From the NCBI RefSeq assembly GCF_027497355.1, contig NZ_CP114909.1, forward strand, positions 5,227,001 through 5,291,000: 64,000 nt of DNA. Reading direction: 5' to 3'. Position numbers and translations under genes: made by a program. Below the pieces are notes generated by a model. The model searched no databases, was not told the DNA's origin, and saw only the letters and a program-made list of their open reading frames with translations. The DNA is from Micromonospora sp. WMMA1947 (GTDB lineage Bacteria; Actinomycetota; Actinomycetes; Mycobacteriales; Micromonosporaceae). The first letter of the stretch is position 1. Each line of letters begins with the position of its first letter. This document shows positions 43,689-53,704 of the stretch, one piece after another.

Positions 43689-46600
43689 TCAGTTGCGGGT
43701 GATGGTGAAGGTTGTTGTGGTGTTCTTGATGTCCTGGGCGTTGTCGGCCAGGCGGAGGTTGGTGAAGGTCGCCGCGCCGACCGCGGGGCCCTGACCTGGC
43801 TCGGGCATCTCGTTGACCCAGATGCCGAAGCCGGACTTCGCGTCGAACGCGTCACCGCTGCGCCGCGCGCCGGAGATCGACACGTTCGTCAGCACCGTGT
43901 CGGTGATCGGGTTCTCCGGCTGGCTGCCGTTGTACTTGGTCTGGAACATGATCCCCGAGTACGTCGGGTCGACGATGTCCACGTCGGTCACCCGGATGCC
44001 ACGGAACTCCTTCGACGCGGAGAACAACCACATCGCCGGGAACGTCTGCGCACCCCAGAAGTGGCCGCCGGACCGGATCAGGGAGATGTTCTCGAACCGG
44101 GTGGGCGGGCTGGCGCCGAACCCGACGAACGGGTAGCCGAAGTCCAGCGAGCTGATCGTGATGCCCGAGTACGTGAGCTGGTCGGCGATGTAGAGGTTGC
44201 GGAACACGTTGTCGTAGCCGCCGTACACGGCCAGCCCGGCCGCCCGCCAGGTCAGCGTGGCGGTCAGGTTCTCGAACACGTTGCCGTGGTTGCCGCCGGA
44301 GCCGCCCTGGTCGGTGGCGGAGAACAACGCGAACGCGTCGTCACCGTTGGAGCGGCCCTCCGAGTTGGTGACCAGGTTGTCGGTGCTGCCGTTCGTCATG
44401 TTCACCGCGTCGGCGAAGGTGTTGCGGAACCGGCTGTCCCGGATGGTCAGCCCGTCCACGCTCACCCCCCAGTACGCGCACACGGTGTGCTCCACCCAGA
44501 CGCTGTCGAGCGTCAGGTCGTCCACGTCCTTCAGTTCGCCCCACACCTTGCCGGGCCCGTCGATCCGGTTGGTGTAGTTGCCGAAGAACGCCAGGTGGGC
44601 GAAGGTCGAGCCGCTCGCCGAGGACTCGACCCGGAAGCCGGCGTCGGTGTTCTGCTGGTTGCGCGGCGTCTGGAAGCGGGTGAACCACATGCCGGCGCCG
44701 ACGACCTTCACCGCCTTGCCGTACACCTGGAACTTCTGCGCCGTCTCGTACGTGCCGGCGGGCAGGTAGACGCCGACCAGGGTGCCGGTGGTGTCCATCC
44801 GGACCGCGTCGAGCGCGTTCTGCACGTCGGCGTGGCTGAACCCGGTGGGCACCTTGTAGCGGGCCGGGTCGGGGTTGGCGCGCGGCGACACCAGTTCGGT
44901 GTCGACGAAGTCGATCGCGTACGTGGTGGTGTTCGCCGGGTCCTTCTGGAGCCGGATCCGGCTGCCCGCCGGGACCGTGCTGTCGAGCAGGACGTTCGCC
45001 TCGTCGTACAGGTGCCGGGGCGCCCCGGCGCTCGGCGAGTCGCTCGGCCCGGCTTCGGCGCCGTAGAGCCAGATGTGCTTGGAGGTGAGGCTCATCGGCT
45101 TGTGCAGCACACCGTTGACGTAGACGTTGATCGTCGAGTCGATCCCGCCTCCGCCCGGCGCGTCCGGGATGGAGAAGCGGGCGACCAGCGCGTTCGCCGC
45201 CGAGCGGGTGGTCCACTCGACGTACGCGCCGGTGGTGTTGAGCGTGACCGCGCGGCGGCCGGACGCCTCCCCGGCGAGGTCGCCGATGGTGCGGTTCGGG
45301 CCGATCACCTGCGCGCCGCCGCCGGTCGTGCCGTCCTCGGCCTCGTAGGCGTCGTACGGCAGGTTCGCGCCTCGGCCGACGAACAGCGACCGGTCGCTGG
45401 TGTTGTTCTGCCGCTTGACCGGCAGCTCGTTGGCGTCGTCGGCGAGCACCACCCGCACGGTGTACCGGCCGTTGACGGCGGTCCAGGTACCCAGCGACAC
45501 CGGACCGGCGGTGGCCCCGGCCGCGATCGTGCCGCTGTACGAGCCGGTGAGCGTGCGGACCACCGCGCCGGACTGGTCGCGCACCGTCAGCGTGACGCCG
45601 TGCGCGCCGCTCGCCGACGCGATCGTGCCCTGGTTGCGCAGCGTCACCGCGAAGGAGACGGCCGCGCCGGCGCTCGGCGTGCCGGGTGACCAGGTGACGG
45701 CGGAGGCGACCAGGTCGGAGCTGGCGACCGGGCTGACAGTCAGCGGGGTCGGGCTGGTGTAGGAGTTGTTCGCCTCGTTCTGCTCGATCACCGCGTTCGA
45801 CTCGTCGACCTTCGCGGTGAGCGGGTAGCTGCCGGCGTCGCGTACGCCGATGTTGGCCGAGACCGTGCTCGACGCGCCTGCGGCGAGTGCGCCGACGGCG
45901 GCGGTGCCGACCTTCGTCGTACCCAGGTAGAGGGTGACGGCGGTGGCGGCGGAGGCCGCGGTGCCGGCGTTGCGCACGGTGGCGGACAGCGTGATCGCGT
46001 CGGTCTCCACCGGCGCGGACGGCGCGGCGGTGACGGCGGTGACGGTGAGGTCCGGGTTCGGCGCCGGCACGCCGATGACCTGGATTTCGGCGACCTGGCC
46101 GTTGGAGGAGCCGGAGTTCGCGGTGAACTGGAGCCGCACGTCCGCGGCGGTCGCGGAGACCGGGACGGTCACCGTGTTCGCGCTGGCCGGGTTGAAGGAG
46201 TACGTGGCGGAGCCGACCAGGCTGGTGAACCCGGACGCGGACTGCTCCCGCCCGAGCACCTGGAACGTCTGGGTACGCGCGCCCCACGCCGGGTCCGGGT
46301 TGAGCTTCACCACGACCGCGCTGATGGCGGCGTTGGCGCCGAGCGCGACGGTGAGCGTGCTCGGGTACGCGCCGGGCGCGCCCTCCCAGTACGTGGTGAC
46401 GTCGTTGTCGACGGCGTTGGCGGCGGCGAACACGTGCACCATCGACGAGGCGGTGGCGGGCTTGCCGACCGCCAGGTTGGTGCCGCCGGTGCTGCTGCCG
46501 GTGCGGGTGACGGTGTTGCTGTTCGCGGACACGTTCCCGGCGGCGTCGCGGGCCCGCACGTGGTACGAGACGGTGGCGCTGTCCGGCTGGCTGTCGGTGT

Positions 46601-47975
46601 ACGTGAGCGTGGAGCCGCTGGCTGTGGTGCGCAGCGTGCCGTTGGCGTACACCTCGTAGCCGGTGACGCCCACGTTGTCCGTGGACGCGGTCCAGGTCAG
46701 CCGGATCTGTCCGCTCGCCGGCTGGGTGTGGGCCAGGTTGCCGGGCGCGGTGGGCGCGACGGTGTCCCCGGTGTTGCCGGTACGGGTCACCGTGTTGCTG
46801 TTCGCCGACACGTTCCCGGCCGCGTCCCGCGCCCGCACGTAGTAGGAGACGGTGGTCCCGGCCGGCTGGGTGTCGGTGTACGTCAGCGTGGTGCCGCCGA
46901 CGCTCGTGCGCAGCACACCGTTGGCGTACACGTCGTAGCCGGTGACGCCCACGTTGTCGGTGGACGCGGTCCAGGTCAGCCGCACCTGGTCGGTGGCGGG
47001 CTCGGTGACCGCGAGGTTGCCGGGCGCGCTCGGCGCCTGGGTGTCACCGGTGGCCGGGCCGTAGACCTCCAGCTCGGCGAGCTGACCGGCGGGCCAGGCG
47101 CTGTTCGCGGTGAACAGCAGCCGCACGTACCGGGTGGACGCGGTGGGCACGGTGACCGTCACCGTGTTGCCGCCGCCCGGGTCGAACGCGTACGACGCGG
47201 AGCCGACGAGCGTGCCGAACGTGGAGCCGTTCGTGCTGCCCTGCACGGTGATCGTCTGGGTGCGCGCGCCCCAGCCGGACGGCAGCCGCAGCACCAGCCG
47301 GTTGATGCTGGTGGCAGCGCCCAGGTCGGCCTGGATCCACTGCGGGAACGCGTTGTTCGGGCTCTCCCAGTAGGTGGCCGCGTTGCCGTCGTTGGCGTTG
47401 CCGGCGCCGTACACGTCGGCGTGGCCGCTCTCGGTCATGGTCCGGCCGAGCGCCAGGTTGGTCGAGGAGGTGGCCGCGCCGTACACCTCCAGCTCGGCGA
47501 GCTGCGCGGCGGTCCAGCCGGTGTTCGCGGTGATCACGACCCGCAGGTAGCGGGCGTTCGTGGCGGTGAAGCCGAGCGTCACGGTGTTGGCGGCGGCCGG
47601 GCTGAACGTGCGGCCGGCGGAGGCGACGACTGTGGTGAAGCCGCTGCCGTCGGCGCCGGCCTGCACCGACAGCGTCTGGCTGCGGGCCTCCCAGGCGGCC
47701 GGGAGCTTCAGCACCACCTGGTCGACGGCGCGGCTGGTGCCGAGGTCGACCTGGGCCCACTGTGGGAGCGCGCCGCTGCTCTCCCAGTAGCTGCCCTGGT
47801 TGCCGTCGGTCAGGTTGGCCGCGACGTAGGGGCCGTTGACGCTGCTGGCGGTGGCGGTGCGCCCGGCGGCGAGGTTCGGGCCGCCGGCGGCGAGGGCCGG
47901 TGGGGCGGGGGCCGCGGTGACGACCAGGCCGACCGCGGCGAGCGCCGCGACGATTCCGGTACGGAGTCTGGACAT
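43689..47975 (-). CDS. Large modular secreted GH87-like beta-helix protein (putative alpha-1,3-glucanase)
   Basis: 1428 residues. Signal peptide 1-30; discoidin (F5/8) domains about 33-166, 173-306 and 499-636; Fn3 domains about 313-399 and 406-492; two CARDB-like domains about 640-746 and 752-866; a CBM6/35-like domain about 870-1030; and a right-handed beta-helix from about 1040 to the end. Within the helix Asp1189, Asp1212 and Asp1213 (ADAVN, then GDD 23 residues on) match the spacing of the three catalytic aspartates I recall for GH87. The two other GH87-like proteins in this window show the same spacing. The protein likely binds and cuts alpha-1,3-glucan outside the cell. Substrate not proven. 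Confidence 0.85.
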   Translation of the reverse strand: MSRLRTGIVAALAAVGLVVTAAPAPPALAAGGPNLAAGRTATASSVNGPYVAANLTDGNQGSYWESSGALPQWAQVDLGTSRAVDQVVLKLPAAWEARSQTLSVQAGADGSGFTTVVASAGRTFSPAAANTVTLGFTATNARYLRVVITANTGWTAAQLAELEVYGAATSSTNLALGRTMTESGHADVYGAGNANDGNAATYWESPNNAFPQWIQADLGAATSINRLVLRLPSGWGARTQTITVQGSTNGSTFGTLVGSASYAFDPGGGNTVTVTVPTASTRYVRLLFTANSAWPAGQLAELEVYGPATGDTQAPSAPGNLAVTEPATDQVRLTWTASTDNVGVTGYDVYANGVLRTSVGGTTLTYTDTQPAGTTVSYYVRARDAAGNVSANSNTVTRTGNTGDTVAPTAPGNLAHTQPASGQIRLTWTASTDNVGVTGYEVYANGTLRTTASGSTLTYTDSQPDSATVSYHVRARDAAGNVSANSNTVTRTGSSTGGTNLAVGKPATASSMVHVFAAANAVDNDVTTYWEGAPGAYPSTLTVALGANAAISAVVVKLNPDPAWGARTQTFQVLGREQSASGFTSLVGSATYSFNPASANTVTVPVSATAADVRLQFTANSGSSNGQVAEIQVIGVPAPNPDLTVTAVTAAPSAPVETDAITLSATVRNAGTAASAATAVTLYLGTTKVGTAAVGALAAGASSTVSANIGVRDAGSYPLTAKVDESNAVIEQNEANNSYTSPTPLTVSPVASSDLVASAVTWSPGTPSAGAAVSFAVTLRNQGTIASASGAHGVTLTVRDQSGAVVRTLTGSYSGTIAAGATAGPVSLGTWTAVNGRYTVRVVLADDANELPVKRQNNTSDRSLFVGRGANLPYDAYEAEDGTTGGGAQVIGPNRTIGDLAGEASGRRAVTLNTTGAYVEWTTRSAANALVARFSIPDAPGGGGIDSTINVYVNGVLHKPMSLTSKHIWLYGAEAGPSDSPSAGAPRHLYDEANVLLDSTVPAGSRIRLQKDPANTTTYAIDFVDTELVSPRANPDPARYKVPTGFSHADVQNALDAVRMDTTGTLVGVYLPAGTYETAQKFQVYGKAVKVVGAGMWFTRFQTPRNQQNTDAGFRVESSASGSTFAHLAFFGNYTNRIDGPGKVWGELKDVDDLTLDSVWVEHTVCAYWGVSVDGLTIRDSRFRNTFADAVNMTNGSTDNLVTNSEGRSNGDDAFALFSATDQGGSGGNHGNVFENLTATLTWRAAGLAVYGGYDNVFRNLYIADQLTYSGITISSLDFGYPFVGFGASPPTRFENISLIRSGGHFWGAQTFPAMWLFSASKEFRGIRVTDVDIVDPTYSGIMFQTKYNGSQPENPITDTVLTNVSISGARRSGDAFDAKSGFGIWVNEMPEPGQGPAVGAATFTNLRLADNAQDIKNTTTTFTITRN
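46497..47038. repeat. Tandem Fn3-coding repeat inside the 1428-residue gene
   Basis: DNA at about 46501-46755 and 46785-47035 is closely similar, encoding the two adjacent Fn3 domains (both with LTWTASTDNVGVTGY and RARDAAGNVSANSNTVT). This is a recent domain duplication and a site for recombination or assembly error. Confidence 0.8.
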
Positions 47976-48035
47976 GGTGGACGGACACCTTCTTCCCGGG
48001 GGAGGTGGAGAGGCGTTCGGGGGTGGGGGTGCGGT

Positions 48036-48068
48036 GGCGCGGCGGGACCGGGGCGGCCCCGCCGCGCC
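48036..48068 (-). terminator. Terminator of the 956-residue GH87-like gene
   Basis: Arms of 11 bp (48036-48046 and 48058-48068), perfect, just beyond the stop at 48072. The rest of the 96-bp gap carries the ribosome site of the next gene (GGAGG-like on the reverse strand is weak). Confidence 0.65.
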
Positions 48069-48071
48069 GGG

Positions 48072-50942
48072 TCAGGAGGCGTACACCTCGAACTCGGACA
48101 GCTGGCCGGCCGGCCAGCCGGTGTTGCCGGTAAAGGTCAGCCGCACGTAGCGGCGGTCACCGGCGGGCAGCGCTATCGACACGCTGTTGCCGCCCGCCGG
48201 GTCGAACGTGTAGCCCGCCGCCGCCTTGAGCGTCGAGAACGACGGGCCGTCGGTGGAGCCGAGCACCGCCACGGTTTGGGTACGGGTCTGCCAGGCGGCC
48301 GACGGGGGCAGCTTCAGCACCACCCGGGCGACCGGCCGGGCGCTGCTCAGGTCGACTGTCACCGACTGGGGGAAGGCGTTGTTGGCGCTCTCCCAGTAGG
48401 TGGCGGCGTTGCCGTCGACGGTGTTCGCGGCGCCGTACACGTCGGCGTGGCTGGTCTCGGTGACCGGCCGGCCCGCCGCGAGGTTGCCGGCCGGTGGCGC
48501 GGTGGTGGGCGGCGCTGTCGTGGCGGGCGGCGGCGTGGTGATGCCGCCGCCGTACACCTCCAGTTCGGCGAGCTGGGCCGCCGGCCAGCCGGTGTTGCCG
48601 GTGACGGTGACCCGGACGAACCGCCGGTCGCCGGACGGCAGCGGGATCGACACGCTGTTGCCGGCGGCCGGGTCGAAGACACGCCCCGCCGACGCGGCCA
48701 GCGTGGTGTACGAGGAGCCGTCGGTGGAGCCGAGCACCGACAGCGTCTGGGTACGCCGTTCCCAGCCGGGCGGGAGCTTCAGCACCACCCGGTCGACGGT
48801 GCGCGACGCGCCGAGGTCGACGGTGAGCGACTGCGGGAACGCGTTGTTGGCGCTCTCCCAGTAGCTGGTGGCGGTGCCGTCGACGGCGTTGGCGGCGGCG
48901 TACGTCTGGGTGGTGCTGGTGGCTGTCGCCGGCCGGCCCAGGGCCAGGTTCCCGCCGGCCGGCGGCGGCGTGGTCGGCGGCGCGGTGGTCGGCGCTGCTG
49001 TCGTCGGCGCTGCCGTGGTCGGCGCCGGGCTGGTCGGCGGCGGGCTGGACGGGCCGTTGCCCCACTGCGGCTGCGGCCACGGCCCGCAGTACGGGGTGGG
49101 TGTGTACCAGCCGGAGTTGCCGGCGCCCTGGGTGATCTGGAAGCCGCTGCCGACGCAGTTGTGGATCGGGTTGGACTGCGCGATGCCGGTGGCGCGCACG
49201 TTCGTGAACCGGACCTGGCTGGGCGCCTGCACCTGGAGCGCGTACGTGCCCGCGCCGTCGATGCGGACGTTGTCGAACGAGATGCCGCTGGTCTGGCCTT
49301 CGATCCAGTGCAGCGCCGCGTACGAGCTGTCCAGGATGTCGGTGTCGGTGACGGCGATCGCGGCGCCCTGGATCGGTTCGTTGAGCGCGGAGAACCAGAT
49401 CGCACCGACGCCGAACTGCCAGTTGTAGTCGGAGTTGCCGTTGCGGATCAGCGTGTTGCGGGCCACCGTGATCGTCCCGGCCACTGCTGTCGGCCCGGTG
49501 ACGCCCGGGTAGCGGTTCGCCACGTGGATGCCGCCGCCGTTGGTGACCGAGTCGGCGGTGACGTTGTCCGCGATGGTGATGTCCCGCCCGCCGTACGTGA
49601 CCAGGTGGTTGGCCAGGATCGTCACGCCGATGGTGTTGCGGGTGAAGGAGTTGCCGACGTTCGGCACGTTCTGCGCCCACATGGCCAGCGCGTCGTCGCC
49701 GGTGTTGCGGACGAACGTGTTCGTCACAGTGGAGTTGGTGACGCCCCAGTGGAAGTTCACCCCGTCGGCGGTCTGGTCGAGGATGCGGCTGTTGCGGATG
49801 GTGAAGTTGTCCATCGGGCCGTCCATCCAGGCGCCGACCTTGGTGTGCTGCAACCACAGGTTGTCCACCACGGAGTTGCTCATCGCCCCGCCGATGGCGT
49901 TGACCTGGTCCTCGTCGACGCGTTCCCGGATGTCGCCGATGATGGCGAAGTCCCGCAGCGTGACGTTGCGGCTGGGCCCACCGGCCTCGTGCGGGCGGAT
50001 CTCGCCCGAGTAGCCGCCGCCCGGCACGTACTTGCCGTAGATGCCGGCGGCGCGTTTGCGATCGGTCGGGTGCCGCCCGCCCAGCACCGAGTACCAGGGG
50101 CCGGCGCCGCGCAGCGTCACGCCGTCGACCACCACGTGGTCCCAGAGCGTGAACGTGCCGGCCGGGATCCACACCGCCCGGCCCTGCGCCCTGCCGGCGT
50201 CCACGGCGGCCTGGAACTTCGCCGTCGAGTCGGTGCCGCCGGTCGGGTCGGCGCCGAAGTCGGTCACCACGTCCAGCACGCCGGACGGCTTGGTGATCGG
50301 TGCGCCGACCAGCTCGAAGTCGGCCAGGTCGATGGTGAACGTGGGTGACTGGGCGGTCGAGGAGACCTGGAGGCGGATCTTCGTGCCGGCCGGGTACGTG
50401 GTGCCGAACATGGTGCGGGTCTCGTCGTAGAAGTGGTGCGGGTTGGTGTCGCCCGGGTTGTTGTTGAACGGGTAGCCGCCGTAGTACCAGCCGTACCGGG
50501 AGGTGACCGGCACCGCCTTGACCAGGGTGCCGTTGGCGCGCAGGTCGATGGTGGCGTCGCGGCCGGTGCCGGCGGCGTTGTCCGGCAGGCTGTACCGGAA
50601 CGTGACAGCGTTGGCCGGGGCGGTGAGCGTGAACTCGACGTACTCGCCGACCGCGTCGAGCGTGACCGCCTCCCGGCCGGACGCCTCCGACGGCAGCGTG
50701 CCGTAGCGCCGGTCGGGGCCGATCTTCGTGCCGGTGTGGGCGGCCTGCTCGGCCTCCTGCTCCCGGAACGGCACTGTGGCGCCGCGTCCGGTGATGTCGA
50801 ACGGGGACAGCCCGGCGGCGGACGCCGGGGTGGCGGTCGTGGTGAGCGCCACGACGACGAGTGTCGAGGCGGCGAGCGTGACGGCGGCGAGGGCGGCCAC
50901 GCCGGTGCTGCGGTGGCGGTGCGCGGTGCGGTGCTCGGCCAT
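48072..50942 (-). CDS. Secreted GH87-like beta-helix enzyme with two discoidin domains
   Basis: 956 residues. Signal peptide 1-42. CBM6/35-like domain about 57-213 (FREQEAEQAAHTGTKIGP), catalytic beta-helix about 220-615, PTTA linker 635-663, discoidin domains about 664-800 and 822-956. Putative catalytic aspartates are Asp393 (TADGVNFH) and Asp416-Asp417 (TGDDALAMW), again 23 residues apart as in GH87. The helix has repeated Asn-rich coils (NNLW, RNTIG). Annotated relatives are called mycodextranase or alpha-1,3-glucanase. It lies between a relative and the GH13/ABC operon on the same strand. Confidence 0.87.
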   Translation of the reverse strand: MAEHRTAHRHRSTGVAALAAVTLAASTLVVVALTTTATPASAAGLSPFDITGRGATVPFREQEAEQAAHTGTKIGPDRRYGTLPSEASGREAVTLDAVGEYVEFTLTAPANAVTFRYSLPDNAAGTGRDATIDLRANGTLVKAVPVTSRYGWYYGGYPFNNNPGDTNPHHFYDETRTMFGTTYPAGTKIRLQVSSTAQSPTFTIDLADFELVGAPITKPSGVLDVVTDFGADPTGGTDSTAKFQAAVDAGRAQGRAVWIPAGTFTLWDHVVVDGVTLRGAGPWYSVLGGRHPTDRKRAAGIYGKYVPGGGYSGEIRPHEAGGPSRNVTLRDFAIIGDIRERVDEDQVNAIGGAMSNSVVDNLWLQHTKVGAWMDGPMDNFTIRNSRILDQTADGVNFHWGVTNSTVTNTFVRNTGDDALAMWAQNVPNVGNSFTRNTIGVTILANHLVTYGGRDITIADNVTADSVTNGGGIHVANRYPGVTGPTAVAGTITVARNTLIRNGNSDYNWQFGVGAIWFSALNEPIQGAAIAVTDTDILDSSYAALHWIEGQTSGISFDNVRIDGAGTYALQVQAPSQVRFTNVRATGIAQSNPIHNCVGSGFQITQGAGNSGWYTPTPYCGPWPQPQWGNGPSSPPPTSPAPTTAAPTTAAPTTAPPTTPPPAGGNLALGRPATATSTTQTYAAANAVDGTATSYWESANNAFPQSLTVDLGASRTVDRVVLKLPPGWERRTQTLSVLGSTDGSSYTTLAASAGRVFDPAAGNSVSIPLPSGDRRFVRVTVTGNTGWPAAQLAELEVYGGGITTPPPATTAPPTTAPPAGNLAAGRPVTETSHADVYGAANTVDGNAATYWESANNAFPQSVTVDLSSARPVARVVLKLPPSAAWQTRTQTVAVLGSTDGPSFSTLKAAAGYTFDPAGGNSVSIALPAGDRRYVRLTFTGNTGWPAGQLSEFEVYAS

Positions 50943-51058
50943 GCGGGGTGTGCTCCCTTTCGTCGGTGGCCAGATCCCCCCGTGCGGCGTTGCCTCTCCT
51001 TCCTCCTCCCCAGGTGTGCGGCGTCTGTGGCGGCCGGGACGGGCCGCCGGGTGGTTCG

Positions 51059-51094
51059 GCGGCGCCGGCGGCGGGACGGGGCCGCCGGCGCCGC
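51059..51094 (-). terminator. Terminator after the GH13 gene
   Basis: Perfect 14-bp arms (51059-51072 and 51081-51094), 8-nt loop, directly after the stop codon at 51097. It ends the ABC/GH13 operon before the GH87-like gene. Confidence 0.72.
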
Positions 51095-51096
51095 GG

Positions 51097-52722
51097 TCAG
51101 GCCGATCGGGTACGCAGCCAGACCGCGGTGTCCGGTGGCAGCCGGTCGTCGTCGAGTGGGCCGCTGGCGAGCAGCAGCTCGTCGTGCGCGGGCAGCGGCA
51201 CAGCCGCGCCGCCGAGGTTGACCAGGCAGGTGAAGCCGGGTTCGCGGGCGAACGCGAGCACACCGTCCGGTGCGGGCAGCCAGGTCAGCGTGCCGTCGCC
51301 GAGCGCCGGTTCGGTGCGGCGCAGCGCCAGCGCGGCCCGGTACAGCTCCAGCATCGAGTGCGGGTCGCCGGTCTGGGCGCGGACCGTGCGGTCCTTCCAG
51401 TCGGCCGGTTGCGGCAGCCAGGGCGCGGTGGCCGCGCCGTCGGGGCTGAACCCGAACGGCGGGGTGTCGCCCTGCCAGGGCAGCGGCACCCGGCAGCCGT
51501 CGCGGCCCGGGTCGACCCGCCCGGACCGCTCCCACATCGGGTCCTGCCGCAGCTCGTACGGGATGTCCTCGACCTCCCAGAGGCCCAGTTCCTCACCCTG
51601 GTAGACGTAGGCGGCGCCGGGCAGCGCGAGGGACAGCAGCGCGGCGGCGCGGGCCCGGCGGGTGCCCAGTTCCAGGTCGGTGGGGATGCCCTCGCGTTTG
51701 GCGGCGAAGCTGAACCGGGTGTCGGCGCGGCCGTACCGGGTGACGTGGCGGGTGACGTCGTGGTTGGACAGCACCCAGGTGGCGGGCGCGCCGACCGGGG
51801 CGTGCGCGGCGAGCGTGCCGTCGATGCTCTCCCGCAGCGCGGTGGCGTCCCAGGCGCAGCCGAGGAAGTCGAAGTTGAACGCGGTGTGCAGCTCGTCCGG
51901 GCGCAGGTAGTTCGCGAACCGCTGCCGGTCGGGCAGCCACACCTCCCCCACCAGGGCCCGCTCGCCCGGGTACGAGTCGGCGATGCGCCGCCACGCGCGG
52001 TACACGTCGTGCACGCCGTCCTGGTCGCGGAACGGGTGTGGCCGGTCCGGGTGGACCTCCGGCAGGGTGCCGTCCTTGACGAGCAGACCGGCCGAGTCGA
52101 TGCGGATGCCGTCCACGCCCCGCTCGAACCAGAACCGCAGGATGTCCTCGAACTCGGCGCGGACCCGGGGGTGGTCCCAGTTGAAGTCGGGTTGCTGCGG
52201 GGCGAACAGGTGCAGGTACCAGTCGCCGGGGGTGCCGTCCGGGTCGGTGGTGCGGGTCCAGGTCGGGCCGCCGAACTCGCCGGTCCAGTCGGTGGGCGGC
52301 AGGTCACCGCCCGGTCCCCGGCCGGGACGGAACCAGAACAGGTCCCGCTCCGGCGCGCCCGGCCCGCCGGCGAGCGCGGCCCGGAACCACTGGTGCGCGT
52401 CGGAGCAGTGGTTGGGCACCACGTCGACGATGCTGCGGATGCCGAGCGCGTGCGCCTCGGCGATCAGCGCCTCCACCTCGGCGAGCGTGCCGAAGACCGG
52501 ATCGATGTCGCGGTAGTCGGCCACGTCGTAGCCGGCGTCGGCCATCGGCGACGGGTACCAGGGGCTGAACCAGATCGCGTCGACGCCGAGCGCGGCGAGG
52601 TGATCCAGGCGGGACCGGATGCCGGCGACGTCGCCGATCCCGTCGCCGTCGCCGTCGGCGAAGCTGCGCGGGTAGACCTGGTAGATCACCGCGGAGCGCC
52701 ACCACGGGCTGTTGTCGGCCAT
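51097..52722 (-). CDS. Cytoplasmic alpha-glucosidase, GH13
   Basis: 541 residues, no signal peptide. GH13 regions: DVVPNH (100-105), GVDGIRIDS with nucleophile Asp209, acid/base Glu260 in LVGEVWL, transition-state Asp322 in SNHDVTRH. It resembles oligo-1,6-glucosidase/alpha-glucosidases that cut imported oligosaccharides from the non-reducing end. In frame, GTG codons at 52728 and 52734 could also start translation; ATG 52722 is used here. It follows the permease genes in an operon, so the likely substrates are the oligosaccharides taken up by that transporter, perhaps nigero-oligosaccharides. Confidence 0.93.
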   Translation of the reverse strand: MADNSPWWRSAVIYQVYPRSFADGDGDGIGDVAGIRSRLDHLAALGVDAIWFSPWYPSPMADAGYDVADYRDIDPVFGTLAEVEALIAEAHALGIRSIVDVVPNHCSDAHQWFRAALAGGPGAPERDLFWFRPGRGPGGDLPPTDWTGEFGGPTWTRTTDPDGTPGDWYLHLFAPQQPDFNWDHPRVRAEFEDILRFWFERGVDGIRIDSAGLLVKDGTLPEVHPDRPHPFRDQDGVHDVYRAWRRIADSYPGERALVGEVWLPDRQRFANYLRPDELHTAFNFDFLGCAWDATALRESIDGTLAAHAPVGAPATWVLSNHDVTRHVTRYGRADTRFSFAAKREGIPTDLELGTRRARAAALLSLALPGAAYVYQGEELGLWEVEDIPYELRQDPMWERSGRVDPGRDGCRVPLPWQGDTPPFGFSPDGAATAPWLPQPADWKDRTVRAQTGDPHSMLELYRAALALRRTEPALGDGTLTWLPAPDGVLAFAREPGFTCLVNLGGAAVPLPAHDELLLASGPLDDDRLPPDTAVWLRTRSA

Positions 52723-52813
52723 GGACACGGGCACCTGCTTTCTGCGGGTTCGGTTCTGCGGCGGCGGGCTTGCGGCGGGCTTGTGGACGGCGGCGGCCGT
52801 GCGGCGGCGCCGG

Positions 52814-53701
52814 TCAGCCCTTGAGGCCGCCGGTGGTCAGGCCGGACATGATGTTGCGCTGGAAGATCAGGAACAGCACGACGGTGGGGATCGCGGCGAT
52901 CACCGACGCGGCGATGACCACGTTCATCGGGGTGCCGCCGGCGAATGCGTAGATGCCGACGCTGACGGTCCGCGTCTCCGGTGACGGCATGACCAGCTTC
53001 GGCCAGAGGAAGTCCTTCCAGACCGCCGTCACCGCGAAGATCGCCACCACGCCGAGGATCGGCCGCGACATCGGCAGGACGATGGACCAGAGCGTGCGCA
53101 GCGGGGAGGCGCCGTCCATCATGGCGGCGGCCATCAGGTCCTCCGGGATCGAGTCGAAGAACCGTTTCAGCAGGAAGATGTTGAACGCGTTGGCCACCAG
53201 CGGCAGCCAGATCGCGAACGGCGAGTCGAGCAGGTTGACGTGCACGATCGGCAGGTCGATCACCGTGACGTACTGCGGGACGATGAGCACCATCGCCGGG
53301 ATCATCAGCGTCGCCAGCATCATGCCGAGGATCAGCTTGCCCAGCACCGGGCGCAGCTTCGACAACGCGTACGCGGCGGCGGTGTCGAGGACGAGCTGGA
53401 ACACCACCGCCCCGGTCGCGTAGTAGAACGTGTTGAACAGCAGCTTCGCGAGATCCAGGTTGGTCCAGGCGTCGACGTAGTTGCCCGGCTGCGGATCGCG
53501 CGGGAACAGCGTCGGCGGCGTCTGGGCGATCTCCTGGCCGGACTTCAGCGCGCCGGTGACCATCCAGTACAGCGGGCCGAGGAACACCAGCGTGAACCCG
53601 GCCACGACCGCGGAGAGCACGACCCAGTAGAGGACGCGGCCGCGACCGCGCCGCAGCTGCGCGTGCGAGATGAGGGTACGGGTGGTGGTGTCGGCGGCCA
53701 T
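52814..53701 (-). CDS. Sugar ABC transporter permease (MalG type)
   Basis: 295 residues with six hydrophobic segments and the EAA loop near the C-terminal third (EDLMAAAMMDGASPLRTLW), where the ATPase docks. CUT1-family carbohydrate importer subunit. Its start at 53701 lies 3 bp after the stop of the partner permease. No ATPase gene is in the locus; actinomycetes usually share MsiK. Confidence 0.95.
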   Translation of the reverse strand: MAADTTTRTLISHAQLRRGRGRVLYWVVLSAVVAGFTLVFLGPLYWMVTGALKSGQEIAQTPPTLFPRDPQPGNYVDAWTNLDLAKLLFNTFYYATGAVVFQLVLDTAAAYALSKLRPVLGKLILGMMLATLMIPAMVLIVPQYVTVIDLPIVHVNLLDSPFAIWLPLVANAFNIFLLKRFFDSIPEDLMAAAMMDGASPLRTLWSIVLPMSRPILGVVAIFAVTAVWKDFLWPKLVMPSPETRTVSVGIYAFAGGTPMNVVIAASVIAAIPTVVLFLIFQRNIMSGLTTGGLKG

Positions 53702-53704
53702 GTC

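Noticed and set aside
46497..47038. Possible CRISPR-like or tandem DNA repeat
   Set aside because: The period is about 280 bp and matches two Fn3 domains in one reading frame, so it is protein domain duplication.
46434..50348. Very long open frame on the forward strand opposite the GH87-like genes
   Set aside because: It is antisense to two well-supported secreted proteins, spans the gap between them, and its translation is Arg/Gly/Val-rich without domains. This is the usual antisense artefact of high-GC coding DNA.
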